Source: Bradyrhizobium iriomotense (GTDB lineage Bacteria > Pseudomonadota > Alphaproteobacteria > Rhizobiales > Xanthobacteraceae). From it: a DNA stretch of 64,000 bases. The stretch is from contig NZ_BSOW01000008.1 of the NCBI RefSeq assembly GCF_030160715.1, forward strand, positions 124,001-188,000, given 5' to 3'. Shown here piece by piece: positions 9,620 through 17,590 of this stretch (position 1 is its first letter; each line of letters begins with the position of its first letter). The translations under genes and the position numbers were made by a program. The notes beneath the pieces are model-generated. The model did not search any database. It was given only the letters and a program-made list of their open reading frames with translations, and was not told where the DNA came from.

Positions 9620-10837
9620 TTAGATAGCGAGCCATTTCAACACGCCCCTGCCCGCGGCAGCACCAGTCGCAAACGACGCCTGCAACAGATAGCCGCCGGT
9701 CGGCGCCTCCCAGTCCAGCATTTCACCGGCCGCGAAGACGCCAGGCAGCTTGCGGATCATGAAATCGGCGTCGAGCTCGTCGAGCGAAATGCCACCGGCG
9801 CTCGAGATCGCGCGCGCGATCGGCGCCACGCCCGCAAGCTTGATCGGCACGGCGCTGATCAACTCGGCGAGGCGTCCGGGCGGCAGCGAGGAGAGCGACA
9901 GCCCCTCATTGATCGCGGCCTCTTGCAACAGGCCAACGGCGACGGGTGAGAGCTGAGCAGCCTTGCGCAGGAAGTTGGAGACCGACTGCTTTCCGCGCGG
10001 CACGGAGAGTCGTTTGACCAGATCGCCTCGGTCGAGATCCGGCCGTAGTGCAACGTGCAGAATCGCCTCGCCCGTTGCCATAATCGACTCGCGCAATTCG
10101 GCCGACAACGCGTAGACCGCGCCGCCTTCGATGCCGGTTCGCGTAATGACCGCCTCGCCGCGCACCGTGTGTCCGCCAAAGACGAGGGCAATACCTTTCA
10201 GCGGCTCGCCTTCGAAGCGCGTCCGGAACACCTCGGACCAGGCGACAGTGAAGCCGCAATTCGCCGGCCGCAGCGACGAGATCGTCACGCCCTTCTGGGC
10301 GAGCATTCTTGTCCAGCCGCCATCGGAACCAAGTCGCGGCCAGCTCGCGCCGCCGAGCGCCAGCACGGTGGCCGCGGCGTCGATGCTGGAAGGGCCGTAG
10401 GGCGCCTGAAACAGCAGCCGTCCCTTGTCATCCCATCCGGTCCAGCGGTGACGAAACGCAAACGCCACGCCGCCGGCGTCGAGCCGGCGTAGCCACGCCC
10501 GCAGCAACGGCGACGCCTTGAACGCCCTCGGAAACACACGCCCGCTGGTGCCGACGAAGGTCGGCTCACCCAGCGCCTCACACCATTCACGCAGCGCGCC
10601 TGGCGGAAACGCGTCGATTGCGCCTTGCAGCCTCAGTGCCGCCTCGCCGTAGCGCGCGAGGAACTGCGGCAGCGGCTCGCTATGCGTGAGGTTGAGCCCG
10701 CCGCGGCCAGCCATCAGGAATTTGCGCCCCGCAGACGGCATGGCTTCATAGACGGTGACGGCAGCGCCGCCTGCTGCCAACACCTCCGCCGCCATCAGCC
10801 CGGCGGGACCGGCCCCGATGACGGCGACGTTTGTCAG
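9620..10837 (-). CDS. HI0933/TIGR03862-type FAD-dependent flavoprotein
   Basis: NAD(P)/FAD-binding protein of unknown substrate, about 405 residues. Family marks: GRKFLMAGRGGLNLTHSEP near the N-terminus, TGGYLLQASFATG and AAGRGVLKWL at the C-terminus. The FAD-binding GxGxxG motif (VAVIGAGPAGLMAAE) extends upstream of the first ATG (10795), and no ATG, GTG or TTG lies in frame before it. Translation therefore probably begins at CTG 10837, which overlaps the stop codon of the upstream SDR gene as CTGA, the geometry of an ATGA overlap. It is the last gene of the mmsA operon; function in valine metabolism is not evident. Confidence 0.85.
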   Translation of the reverse strand: MTNVAVIGAGPAGLMAAEVLAAGGAAVTVYEAMPSAGRKFLMAGRGGLNLTHSEPLPQFLARYGEAALRLQGAIDAFPPGALREWCEALGEPTFVGTSGRVFPRAFKASPLLRAWLRRLDAGGVAFAFRHRWTGWDDKGRLLFQAPYGPSSIDAAATVLALGGASWPRLGSDGGWTRMLAQKGVTISSLRPANCGFTVAWSEVFRTRFEGEPLKGIALVFGGHTVRGEAVITRTGIEGGAVYALSAELRESIMATGEAILHVALRPDLDRGDLVKRLSVPRGKQSVSNFLRKAAQLSPVAVGLLQEAAINEGLSLSSLPPGRLAELISAVPIKLAGVAPIARAISSAGGISLDELDADFMIRKLPGVFAAGEMLDWEAPTGGYLLQASFATGAAAGRGVLKWLAI

Positions 10838-11751
10838 AGTTTTACCCCGGCCCGTGCAGCCGCTTGCGCAACGTACTTCTGCGTCTGCTCGAATGCGCCC
10901 TGCAGCGCCTTGGCCTTCGACATGTCGCTGATCTCAGCGAAATGCGCCGATATCGCGTCGGGCGTCCAGTCGGACTCGGCCAGGTTGATGCCCTCGCTCT
11001 CGATGAGCTTGATCACCGCGAACGAGCCAGCGCCGGCGCCCATGATGGTGCGGGTCGGCGCGTCCTCGCTGAGCATGTATTCGACCGCCGGCGTGATCGC
11101 TTCCGGCTTCATCAGCTGCAACGCCTGTGGCGGCAGCAGCTCTTCCGTCATTCGAGTGGCGGCCGTCGGTGAGATGATGTTGACGCGGATGTCGGCCTTG
11201 CGGCCCTCTTCCGCCAGCACGTTCATCAGGCCGACCATGCCGGACTTCGCCGCGCCGTAGTTGGCCTGGCCGAAATTGCCATAGAGGCCGGAGGACGAGG
11301 TGGTCAGCACGATGCGGCCGTAGTTGCGCTCGCGCATGCCGGCCCACACCGCCTTGCAGCAGTAGAACGTGCCGACGAGATGCACGTCGAGCACCTTCTG
11401 GAAGTCCGCCGCTTCCATCTTGCCGAACGATTTGTCGCGCAGGATGCCGGCATTGGCGCAGAGCATATCGACGCTGCCCCATTCCCTGGTGGCGCGCTCG
11501 ACCATCGCAGTGACCTGGTCGAAATTAGAGACATCGGCGCCGTCGGCCATCGCGGTGCCGCCCGCCTTGCGGATCTCCTCGACGACGGCCTCCGCCGGCG
11601 ACAGCGAGGCTCCGGTACCGTCGCGCGCGCCGCCGAAATCGTTGACCACGACCTTGGCCCCGCGGCTCGCGAGCCCCAAAGCATGCGCCCGCCCCAGACC
11701 ATTGCCGGCGCCGGTGACAATGGCGACGCGTCCGTCAAATCTGATTGCCAT
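10834..11751 (-). CDS. SDR-family 3-hydroxyacyl-CoA dehydrogenase-like oxidoreductase
   Basis: Short-chain dehydrogenase of 305 residues, longer than the usual 250 and resembling the dehydrogenase part of peroxisomal multifunctional enzyme 2 (VVNDFGGARDGTG after the cofactor loop). Cofactor motif TGAGNGLG at residues 13-20, NAG further on, and catalytic Ser plus YxxxK in TSSSGLYGNFGQANYGAAK. An NAD-linked (3R)-hydroxyacyl-CoA dehydrogenase is likely, which fits the MaoC hydratase gene just upstream in the operon. The frame extends to 11853 through a repeat; ATG 11751 begins the conserved protein. Confidence 0.88.
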   Translation of the reverse strand: MAIRFDGRVAIVTGAGNGLGRAHALGLASRGAKVVVNDFGGARDGTGASLSPAEAVVEEIRKAGGTAMADGADVSNFDQVTAMVERATREWGSVDMLCANAGILRDKSFGKMEAADFQKVLDVHLVGTFYCCKAVWAGMRERNYGRIVLTTSSSGLYGNFGQANYGAAKSGMVGLMNVLAEEGRKADIRVNIISPTAATRMTEELLPPQALQLMKPEAITPAVEYMLSEDAPTRTIMGAGAGSFAVIKLIESEGINLAESDWTPDAISAHFAEISDMSKAKALQGAFEQTQKYVAQAAARAGVKL

Positions 11752-11771
11752 GAGTGTTGCTTCCTTTCTTC

Positions 11772-11930
11772 CTTCTCCCCTTGTGGGAGAAGGTGGCGCG
11801 CTTTGGAGCGCAATTGCGCTCCTGAGCGCGCCGGATGAGGGGTATCTCTCCACAGACGCGCTCGGGGAGAGATACCCTCACCCGGCTTCGCGTTCCGCGA
11901 TGCCACCCTCTCCCACAAGGGGAGAGGGTG
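11772..11930. repeat. Long nested inverted repeat, CTCCCCTTGTGGGAG family
   Basis: Outer arms TTCTCCCCTTGTGGGAGAAGG (from 11772) and CCCTCTCCCACAAGGGGAGAGGG (about 11906-11928) are complementary. Inside, GATGAGGGGTATCTCTCC pairs with GGAGAGATACCCTCACC, making a nested second stem. The element sits within the operon between the MaoC and SDR genes, so transcription must pass through it. Confidence 0.8.
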
Positions 11931-11960
11931 AGATCGTCGCGCTGGGCAGCTTTTGAGCAG

Positions 11961-11992
11961 TGATGGATTGCCGGGTCAAGCCCGGCCATGAC
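11961..11992. repeat. Small palindromic repeat GCCGGGTCAAGCCCGGC
   Basis: GCCGGG-TCAAG-CCCGGC (about 11970-11986) is a compact hairpin set in GATGGATT...CATGAC, placed just downstream of the MaoC stop codon and next to the larger nested repeat. Confidence 0.6.
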
Positions 11993-12000
11993 GCGTGAAA

Positions 12001-12480
12001 CTACGCGAAATAGATCAACCCCAGCCACTCGGCGACGAGCGCCGGCTTGTCCTCGCCCTCGATCTCCACTGTGACGTTGGTGCGGGACTGCAACTCCGTG
12101 GGCTTGCGGAGCTTGGCCTCGGCGAGCACGAACCGGCCGCGGACGCGCTTGCCCGAACGCACCGGCGAGATGAAGCGCAGCTTGTCAAAACCGTAGTTGA
12201 CACCCACCGTGGTGCCGGCGATCACCGGCATCACCTCATAGGACATGATCGACATCAGCGACATCGTCAGGAAGCCATGCGCGATCGTGGTGCCGAACGC
12301 GGTCTCCTTCTTCGCGCGCTCGGGATCGACGTGGATGAACTGGTGATCCTCGATCACGTCGGCATAGGTATTGATGCGTGGCTGATCGATCAGGTGCCAC
12401 GACGACACGCCGACCTCCTTGCCGACCAGGGCCTGATAGGCCTCGAGAGAGATCGGCGGCTTCTTCCAGATTTCGTTCAT
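12001..12480 (-). CDS. MaoC-family (R)-specific enoyl-CoA hydratase
   Basis: Hot-dog fold hydratase of 159 residues. The hydratase motif is visible as Asp45 and His50 in IEDHQFIHVD followed by the overhang segment IAHGFLTMSL. It should add water to a trans-2-enoyl-CoA giving the (R)-3-hydroxyacyl-CoA. It lies between an acyl-CoA synthetase gene and an SDR dehydrogenase gene in the mmsA operon, so the three could activate, hydrate and oxidise one short or branched acyl-CoA. ATG 12480 is preceded by GGGAGTTGTTAA. Confidence 0.9.
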   Translation of the reverse strand: MNEIWKKPPISLEAYQALVGKEVGVSSWHLIDQPRINTYADVIEDHQFIHVDPERAKKETAFGTTIAHGFLTMSLMSIMSYEVMPVIAGTTVGVNYGFDKLRFISPVRSGKRVRGRFVLAEAKLRKPTELQSRTNVTVEIEGEDKPALVAEWLGLIYFA

Positions 12481-12499
12481 TTAACAACTCCCAACTGCC

Positions 12500-12603
12500 G
12501 TCATTCCGTGGCGATGCGCAGCATCGAACCCGGAATCCATCGTGCCACAGCGTCTGTTGCGCAATGAATTCCGGACTCGCGCTCCGCGCGCCCCGGAATG
12601 ACA
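12500..12603. repeat. Intergenic inverted repeat, GTCATTCCG...CGGAATGAC family
   Basis: Ends GTCATTCCG (12500) and CCGGAATGAC (to 12602) are complementary; inside, AACCCGGAATCCAT and ATGAATTCCGGA form a second pairing. It lies in the gap between the acyl-CoA synthetase and MaoC genes, inside a minus-strand operon. Confidence 0.75.
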
Positions 12604-12616
12604 AGCGTACTTCGTT

Positions 12617-14335
12617 TCAGGTCTCACCCCTACTTTTCGGCAACTCCGGAAAATCCTCTTCCCGAAACTCCCGGCCACGCAGGGGATCGCCGCGATCATC
12701 GTCGCGCTCGAGCCGACGTAGCTGCACGCGACGGATTTTTCCAGAGATCGTCTTCGGCAGCTCGGTGACGATCTCGATGCGGCGGATGCGCTTGAAGGGC
12801 GCAAGGCGCGTGTGCAGATGCCTGAAGATCGACAACGCCGTCTCCGGCGAACGCTCGGCGCCTGAGGTCAGCAGCACGAACGCCTTGGGAATTGCGAGCC
12901 GGATCGGATCCGGGCTCGGCACCACGGCGGCTTCCGCCACCAGCTCATGCTCGAGCAAGACGCTTTCCAACTCGAATGGACTGATGCGGTAGTCTGAGGA
13001 TTTGAAGACGTCGTCGGAACGGCCGACGAAGGTGAGATAGCCCTCCTCGTCCGCGAATACGACGTCGCCGCTGCGATAGAGCTCGCCCTCGACGCCGGAC
13101 AGCTTGCCGTCGTCGCCCTGATAGCCCTGCATCAGGCCGGCGGGACGGCTATCGCCGAGCACGAGCGTCACCTCGCCCTCCTTCGCAGGGTTCCCGTCGG
13201 CGTCGCTGATCTGCACGCGAAAGCCCGGCAGCGGCCGGCCCATCGAGCCGATCTTGACCTTCTGGCCCGGCGAATTGCCGGCAAGCGCCGTGGTTTCGGT
13301 CTGGCCGTAGCCATCGCGGATCGTCAGCCCCCAGGCGGCGCGCACCTGGTCGATGACTTCCGGATTGAGCGGCTCGCCGGCGCCGCAGGCCTCGCGCAAG
13401 GACACCTTGAACGCGGCGAGGTTCTCCTGGATGAACAGCCGCCACACCGTCGGCGGCGCGCACAGCGTCGTGACGCCGCAGCGGCCGATGGTGGCGAGCA
13501 GTCCCTTGGCGTCGAAGCGCGGCTGGTTGACCACGAAGACGGTCGCGCCGGCATTCCACGGTGCGAAGAAGCAGCTCCAGGCATGCTTGGCCCAGCCGGG
13601 CGAGGAGATGTTGAGGTGGACGTCGCCGGGCTGCAAGCCCAGCCAGTACATCGTGGAGAGATGACCGACCGGATAGCTGCGCTGGCTGTGCCGCACGAGC
13701 TTTGGCTTTGCCGTGGTCCCCGAGGTGAAATAGAGCAGCATCGGGTCGTCGGCATTTGTGGGACCATCAGGCGCAAATGTCTCGGACGCATTCGCGGCCT
13801 CGTCAAAGGCGAGCCAACCGTCCGAGGCCGCGCCCACCACGATGCGAACGAGACCGTCGGCACCGAGGCTCGCAAACTTCGCGACCTGGTCCTGTGCCGC
13901 CACCACCGCCCTCGCCTTGCCGCGATCGAGGCGATCGCGCAGCTCATCGGCAGTGAGCAGCGTGGTCGCGGGAATCACGACGACGCCAAGCTTCATCGCC
14001 GCGAGCATGGTCTCCCAGAGAGGAACGACGTTCCCGAGCAGCAGCAGGAGATGATCGCCGCGCTTCAGGCCCTGGGCGCGGAGGAAGTTGGCAACCTGGT
14101 TGGAGCGACGCGCCAGTGCTTCAAACGAGAGTTTTGTCTGCCGGTCCTGCGCGGCATCGACGATCCAGAGCGCGGGCCGATCCTTGCTTTCCGCGTTCGC
14201 CGCGAGCTCGGCGTCGAACCAGTCGAGCGCCCAGTTGAAGGGACCCGGATCGGGCCAGCGGAAGCCTTTGACCGCAGCGTCGTAGTCCGTGCGGTTGTGA
14301 AGCAGAAACGCGCGCGCTTCCTGAAAGGTCGTCAT
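12617..14335 (-). CDS. AMP-forming acyl-CoA synthetase
   Basis: ANL-superfamily ligase of 572 residues that activates a carboxylic acid with ATP and CoA. Core motifs: A3 YFTSGTTAKPKLVRHS, A5 DGYGQTETT, A7 YRSGDVVF, A8 GRSDDVFKSSDYRISPFELE and A10 PKTISGKIRR with the catalytic lysine. The overall pattern is like medium-chain (ACSM) synthetases. Its start codon shares a base with the mmsB stop (TAATG), so they are translationally coupled; isobutyrate, another branched acid or a propionate-like acid are reasonable substrates, but this is inference. Confidence 0.9.
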   Translation of the reverse strand: MTTFQEARAFLLHNRTDYDAAVKGFRWPDPGPFNWALDWFDAELAANAESKDRPALWIVDAAQDRQTKLSFEALARRSNQVANFLRAQGLKRGDHLLLLLGNVVPLWETMLAAMKLGVVVIPATTLLTADELRDRLDRGKARAVVAAQDQVAKFASLGADGLVRIVVGAASDGWLAFDEAANASETFAPDGPTNADDPMLLYFTSGTTAKPKLVRHSQRSYPVGHLSTMYWLGLQPGDVHLNISSPGWAKHAWSCFFAPWNAGATVFVVNQPRFDAKGLLATIGRCGVTTLCAPPTVWRLFIQENLAAFKVSLREACGAGEPLNPEVIDQVRAAWGLTIRDGYGQTETTALAGNSPGQKVKIGSMGRPLPGFRVQISDADGNPAKEGEVTLVLGDSRPAGLMQGYQGDDGKLSGVEGELYRSGDVVFADEEGYLTFVGRSDDVFKSSDYRISPFELESVLLEHELVAEAAVVPSPDPIRLAIPKAFVLLTSGAERSPETALSIFRHLHTRLAPFKRIRRIEIVTELPKTISGKIRRVQLRRLERDDDRGDPLRGREFREEDFPELPKSRGET

Positions 14336-15225
14336 TAAGTTTTCCCGGCCAGCCCCCTAACGTGCTTGATAATTCCGGAAAAATCCACCCCGCCGTGACC
14401 GGCTGCGTCGAAAGACTGATAGAGCTCCTGCGCATGCTTGCCGAGCGGGGTTGCTGCGCCCGCGGCCTTCGCGGCGTCCTGCGCCAGCGTCAGATCCTTC
14501 ACCATCAGCGCCGAGGCAAAGCCCGGCCTGTAGTCGTTGTTGGCGGGCGACGTCGGCACTGGGCCCGGCACCGGGCAATAGGTCGTCAGCGACCAGCACT
14601 GGCCTGATGAGGTCGAGGCGACGTCGAACAGCGCCTGATGCGAAAGACCGAGCTTTTCGGCGAGTGCAAAGGCCTCGCTCACCGCGATCATGGAAATGCC
14701 GAGGATCATGTTGTTGCAGATCTTTGCCGCCTGACCGGCGCCGGTGCCGCCGCAATGGACGATCTTCTTGCCCATTTTCTCCAGCACGGGTTTTGCCGCC
14801 GCAAAGGCCTTCTCCTCGCCGCCGCACATGAAGGTGAGCGTGGCGCCCTTGGCGCCGCCAGTGCCGCCGGAGACCGGCGCATCCACGGAAAGCACGCCGT
14901 GTTTGGCCGCCAGCGCATGCGCCTGTCGCGCGCTTTCGACGTCGATCGTCGAGCTGTCGATGATCAGCGCGCCCTTGCTCATGGTCGGAACGACGTCGCT
15001 CCAGACGCCGAGCACATGCTTGCCGGCCGGCAGCATGGTGACGACGACTTCGGCGCCCTTCACGGCACCGGTCGCGCTCTCGGCAATCGCCGCGCCATCG
15101 GCCTTGGCCTGATTACGGGAAGCCTCGACGAGGTCGAACGCGACCACCTTGTGGCCGGCCTTGACCAGGTTAGCCGCCATCGGGCCGCCCATGTTGCCGA
15201 GACCGATGAATGCGATCGTGGCCAT
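14335..15225 (-). CDS. mmsB: 3-hydroxyisobutyrate dehydrogenase
   Basis: NAD-dependent beta-hydroxyacid dehydrogenase of 296 residues oxidising 3-hydroxyisobutyrate to methylmalonate semialdehyde in valine degradation. N-terminal GLGNMGGPMA nucleotide loop; substrate loop VDAPVSGGTGGAKGATLTFMCGG; catalytic Lys in GQAAKICNNMILG. Context is decisive: it lies with mmsA, an acyl-CoA dehydrogenase and a 3-hydroxyisobutyryl-CoA hydrolase on the same strand. Confidence 0.95.
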   Translation of the reverse strand: MATIAFIGLGNMGGPMAANLVKAGHKVVAFDLVEASRNQAKADGAAIAESATGAVKGAEVVVTMLPAGKHVLGVWSDVVPTMSKGALIIDSSTIDVESARQAHALAAKHGVLSVDAPVSGGTGGAKGATLTFMCGGEEKAFAAAKPVLEKMGKKIVHCGGTGAGQAAKICNNMILGISMIAVSEAFALAEKLGLSHQALFDVASTSSGQCWSLTTYCPVPGPVPTSPANNDYRPGFASALMVKDLTLAQDAAKAAGAATPLGKHAQELYQSFDAAGHGGVDFSGIIKHVRGLAGKT

Positions 15226-15259
15226 CTTCGTTTCCTCCGCTTGAGCGCGTTTCGCTCTG

Positions 15260-16327
15260 CTAGTTGAATTTCAGCTCGTCGGCGCCGATCTCGGCGAAGT
15301 ACGGCGCGACCATGTCGGGCGTGACCTCCCCGATCCGCGGCGGCGACCATTTGGGATTGCGGTCCTTGTCGATCACGGCGGCACGCACGCCCTCGCGAAA
15401 ATCGTCGCTGCGGAAGACTTCGAGCGCGGCACGATATTCGCGGACGAGGCTCTCTTCCAGCGAGCGCGATTGCCGCGCCAATCGCAACAGCTTCAGCGTC
15501 ACCACCATGCCGCGCGGCGATTTCTCGCCGAGCGTCTTGAGCGTCGCCTGCGCAAACTCCGAGCCGTCGCGCGCGAGCGCAGCGACGATGTCCTCCATGC
15601 GGTCGAAGGCGAACAGCGCATCGATTGTCGCCTGCCTTGCGGCCACGGGCCCCGCTGTCTCACCGGTTGCAAAGCTGCTTATGAGCTTGCTCGCCTCGGC
15701 CGCGGTCGCACACGGAGGAACCTTCGTCAGCGCCTCGCGCAGCTCCGGCAGTTTTGCAGCGGACACGACAGCATCTGCAAACTTCGCATAGATCGCGTCC
15801 GGACCGTTCATCGTCTGGCCCGTCAAGCCGAAGAACGTGCCGATCTCGCCGGGCGCGTGCGACAGCAGGTACGTGCCGCCGACGTCGGGGAAGAAGCCGA
15901 GGCCGACCTCGGGCATCGCAAGCTTGGTGCGATCGGTGACGACGCGATGGCTTGCATGCGCCGACAGGCCGACGCCGCCGCCCATGACGATGCCGTCCAT
16001 GAAGGCGACGTAGGGCTTCGGGAACTTCTTGATGCGGGCGTTGAGGATGTACTCCTCGCGCCACAGGATCTTGCCGAGATCGCCGTCGACCTTCGAGCTC
16101 TCCCAGAGAGCGCGGATATCGCCTCCGGCGCAAAGGCCGCGCTCGCCGGCGCCCTCCAGCAGGACCACGCTGACGGCGGGATCCGCCTCGAAGCGGTCGA
16201 GCGCCTTGTCGATGTCGCGAAACATCTCCAGCGTCACGGCATTGATGGCCTTGGGGCGGTTGAGCCGGATCACCCCGGCCGAACCTTCGACCCGCGCGAT
16301 CAGATCGCCCTCTTCGACCACCGTCAT
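15260..16327 (-). CDS. 3-hydroxyisobutyryl-CoA hydrolase (crotonase superfamily)
   Basis: Crotonase-fold thioesterase of 355 residues, longer than enoyl-CoA hydratases (about 260), as expected for HIBCH. Oxyanion-hole segments are AGERGLCAGGDIRAL and GIVMGGGVGLSAHASHR; PEVGLGFFPDVGGTYLLS carries the catalytic acidic residue. It releases 3-hydroxyisobutyrate for MmsB. ATG 16327 overlaps the stop of the acyl-CoA dehydrogenase gene as ATGA, so a much longer upstream open frame in this phase is spurious. Confidence 0.93.
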   Translation of the reverse strand: MTVVEEGDLIARVEGSAGVIRLNRPKAINAVTLEMFRDIDKALDRFEADPAVSVVLLEGAGERGLCAGGDIRALWESSKVDGDLGKILWREEYILNARIKKFPKPYVAFMDGIVMGGGVGLSAHASHRVVTDRTKLAMPEVGLGFFPDVGGTYLLSHAPGEIGTFFGLTGQTMNGPDAIYAKFADAVVSAAKLPELREALTKVPPCATAAEASKLISSFATGETAGPVAARQATIDALFAFDRMEDIVAALARDGSEFAQATLKTLGEKSPRGMVVTLKLLRLARQSRSLEESLVREYRAALEVFRSDDFREGVRAAVIDKDRNPKWSPPRIGEVTPDMVAPYFAEIGADELKFN

Positions 16328-17469
16328 CGCGCGCCCTCGATCAGCTTGCGCGCCACGATCAGCCGCATGATCTCGTTGGTGCCTTCGAGGATCTGGTGCA
16401 CGCGCAGGTCGCGCACGATCTTCTCGATGCCGTATTCGCTGAGGTATCCGTAGCCGCCGTGAAGCTGGAGCGCGTGGTTGGCAACCTCGAAACCGATGTC
16501 GGTACCGAACCGCTTGGCCATCGCGCAGAGCATCGTCGCATCCGGATCCTTGCGATCGAGCGCGGCGGCGGCGCGCCACAAAAACGTGCGCGCGGCCTCG
16601 AGCTCGATCGCCATGTCGGCGAGACGGAATTGCAGCGCCTGGAATTCGTCGAGACGTTTTCCAAAAGCCTTGCGCTCCTTCATGTAGCTGCGCGCCTTGT
16701 CGAGCGCGGTCTGGGCGCCGCCGAGCGAGCAAGCCGTGATGTTGAGGCGGCCGCCGTCGAGGCCGGCCATCGCGATCTTGAAGCCGATGCCCTCCTCGCC
16801 CAGGCGATTGACCACCGGCACCCGCGCGTTCTCGAAGATCACGGCGCGGGTCGGCTGCGCATTCCAGCCCATCTTGCGCTCATTGGCGCCAAAGGACACG
16901 CCGGGCGTGTTGCCGTCGATCACGAGGGTCGAGATGCCGCCGGCGCCGTCACCGCCGGTCCGCACCATCGCGACCAGCACGTCGGTGCCGCCAGCGCCCG
17001 AGATGAACTGCTTCTGGCCGTTGAGCACGTAAGTGTCGCCGTCGCGTACCGCGCGGGTGCGGAGCGCCGCCGCATCCGAGCCTGCGCCCGGCTCGGTCAG
17101 GCAATAGCTCGCGATCAGCTCCATGGTGCAGAGCTTTGGCAGCCATTTGCGGCGCTGGGTGTCGCTGCCGAAGGCATCGATCATCCAGGACGCCATGTTG
17201 TGGATGGAGATGAAGGCCGAAGTGGTCGGACAGCCCGTCGCAAGCGCCTCGAAGATCAGCGCCGCATCGAACCGCGTCATGGCGGAGCCGCCGACGTCGT
17301 CGCGGATGTAGATGCCGCCCATGCCGAGCGTAGCCGCCTCGCGCATCACATCGACGGGGAAGTGCTTCTCCTCGTCCCACCGGAGCGCATGCGGCGCGAT
17401 CCTCGAAGCCGCAAACGCCAACGCCATGTCGCGAACCGCGATCTGATCCTCGTTCAGAGCGAACTGCAT
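16324..17469 (-). CDS. Acyl-CoA dehydrogenase (probable isobutyryl-CoA dehydrogenase)
   Basis: FAD-dependent dehydrogenase of 381 residues. Motifs: CLTEPGAGSDAA (flavin/substrate), KQFISGAGGTDV, HGGYGYLSEYGIEKIVRDLR and the catalytic Glu in ILEGTNEIMR near the C-terminus. Given its position between mmsA and the 3-hydroxyisobutyryl-CoA hydrolase gene, conversion of isobutyryl-CoA to methacrylyl-CoA is the likely role. No electron-transfer flavoprotein genes are in the window. Start ATG 17469; a 120-base gap with a hairpin repeat separates it from mmsA. Confidence 0.9.
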   Translation of the reverse strand: MQFALNEDQIAVRDMALAFAASRIAPHALRWDEEKHFPVDVMREAATLGMGGIYIRDDVGGSAMTRFDAALIFEALATGCPTTSAFISIHNMASWMIDAFGSDTQRRKWLPKLCTMELIASYCLTEPGAGSDAAALRTRAVRDGDTYVLNGQKQFISGAGGTDVLVAMVRTGGDGAGGISTLVIDGNTPGVSFGANERKMGWNAQPTRAVIFENARVPVVNRLGEEGIGFKIAMAGLDGGRLNITACSLGGAQTALDKARSYMKERKAFGKRLDEFQALQFRLADMAIELEAARTFLWRAAAALDRKDPDATMLCAMAKRFGTDIGFEVANHALQLHGGYGYLSEYGIEKIVRDLRVHQILEGTNEIMRLIVARKLIEGAR

Positions 17470-17495
17470 GCTGCTGCCTACCCTTTCACTCCGTC

Positions 17496-17580
17496 GTCAT
17501 TGCGAGCGCAGCGAAGCAATCCAGACTGTCTCCGCGGAAAGACTCTGGATCGCTTCGTGGCTACGCTCCTCGCAATGACG
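17496..17580. repeat. Intergenic inverted repeat, TCATTGCGAG family, copy 2
   Basis: GTCATTGCGAGCGCAGCGAAG...CAATCCAGACTGTC and the returning GACTCTGGATCGCTTCG...TCGCAATGACG pair along most of the length. It lies between mmsA and the acyl-CoA dehydrogenase gene. Confidence 0.85.
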
Positions 17581-17590
17581 GCCGAGGGAA

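Noticed and set aside
15260..16732. Extended 490-codon form of the 3-hydroxyisobutyryl-CoA hydrolase
   Set aside because: The extra N-terminal part lies inside the acyl-CoA dehydrogenase gene in another frame; ATGA overlap at 16327 is the normal start.
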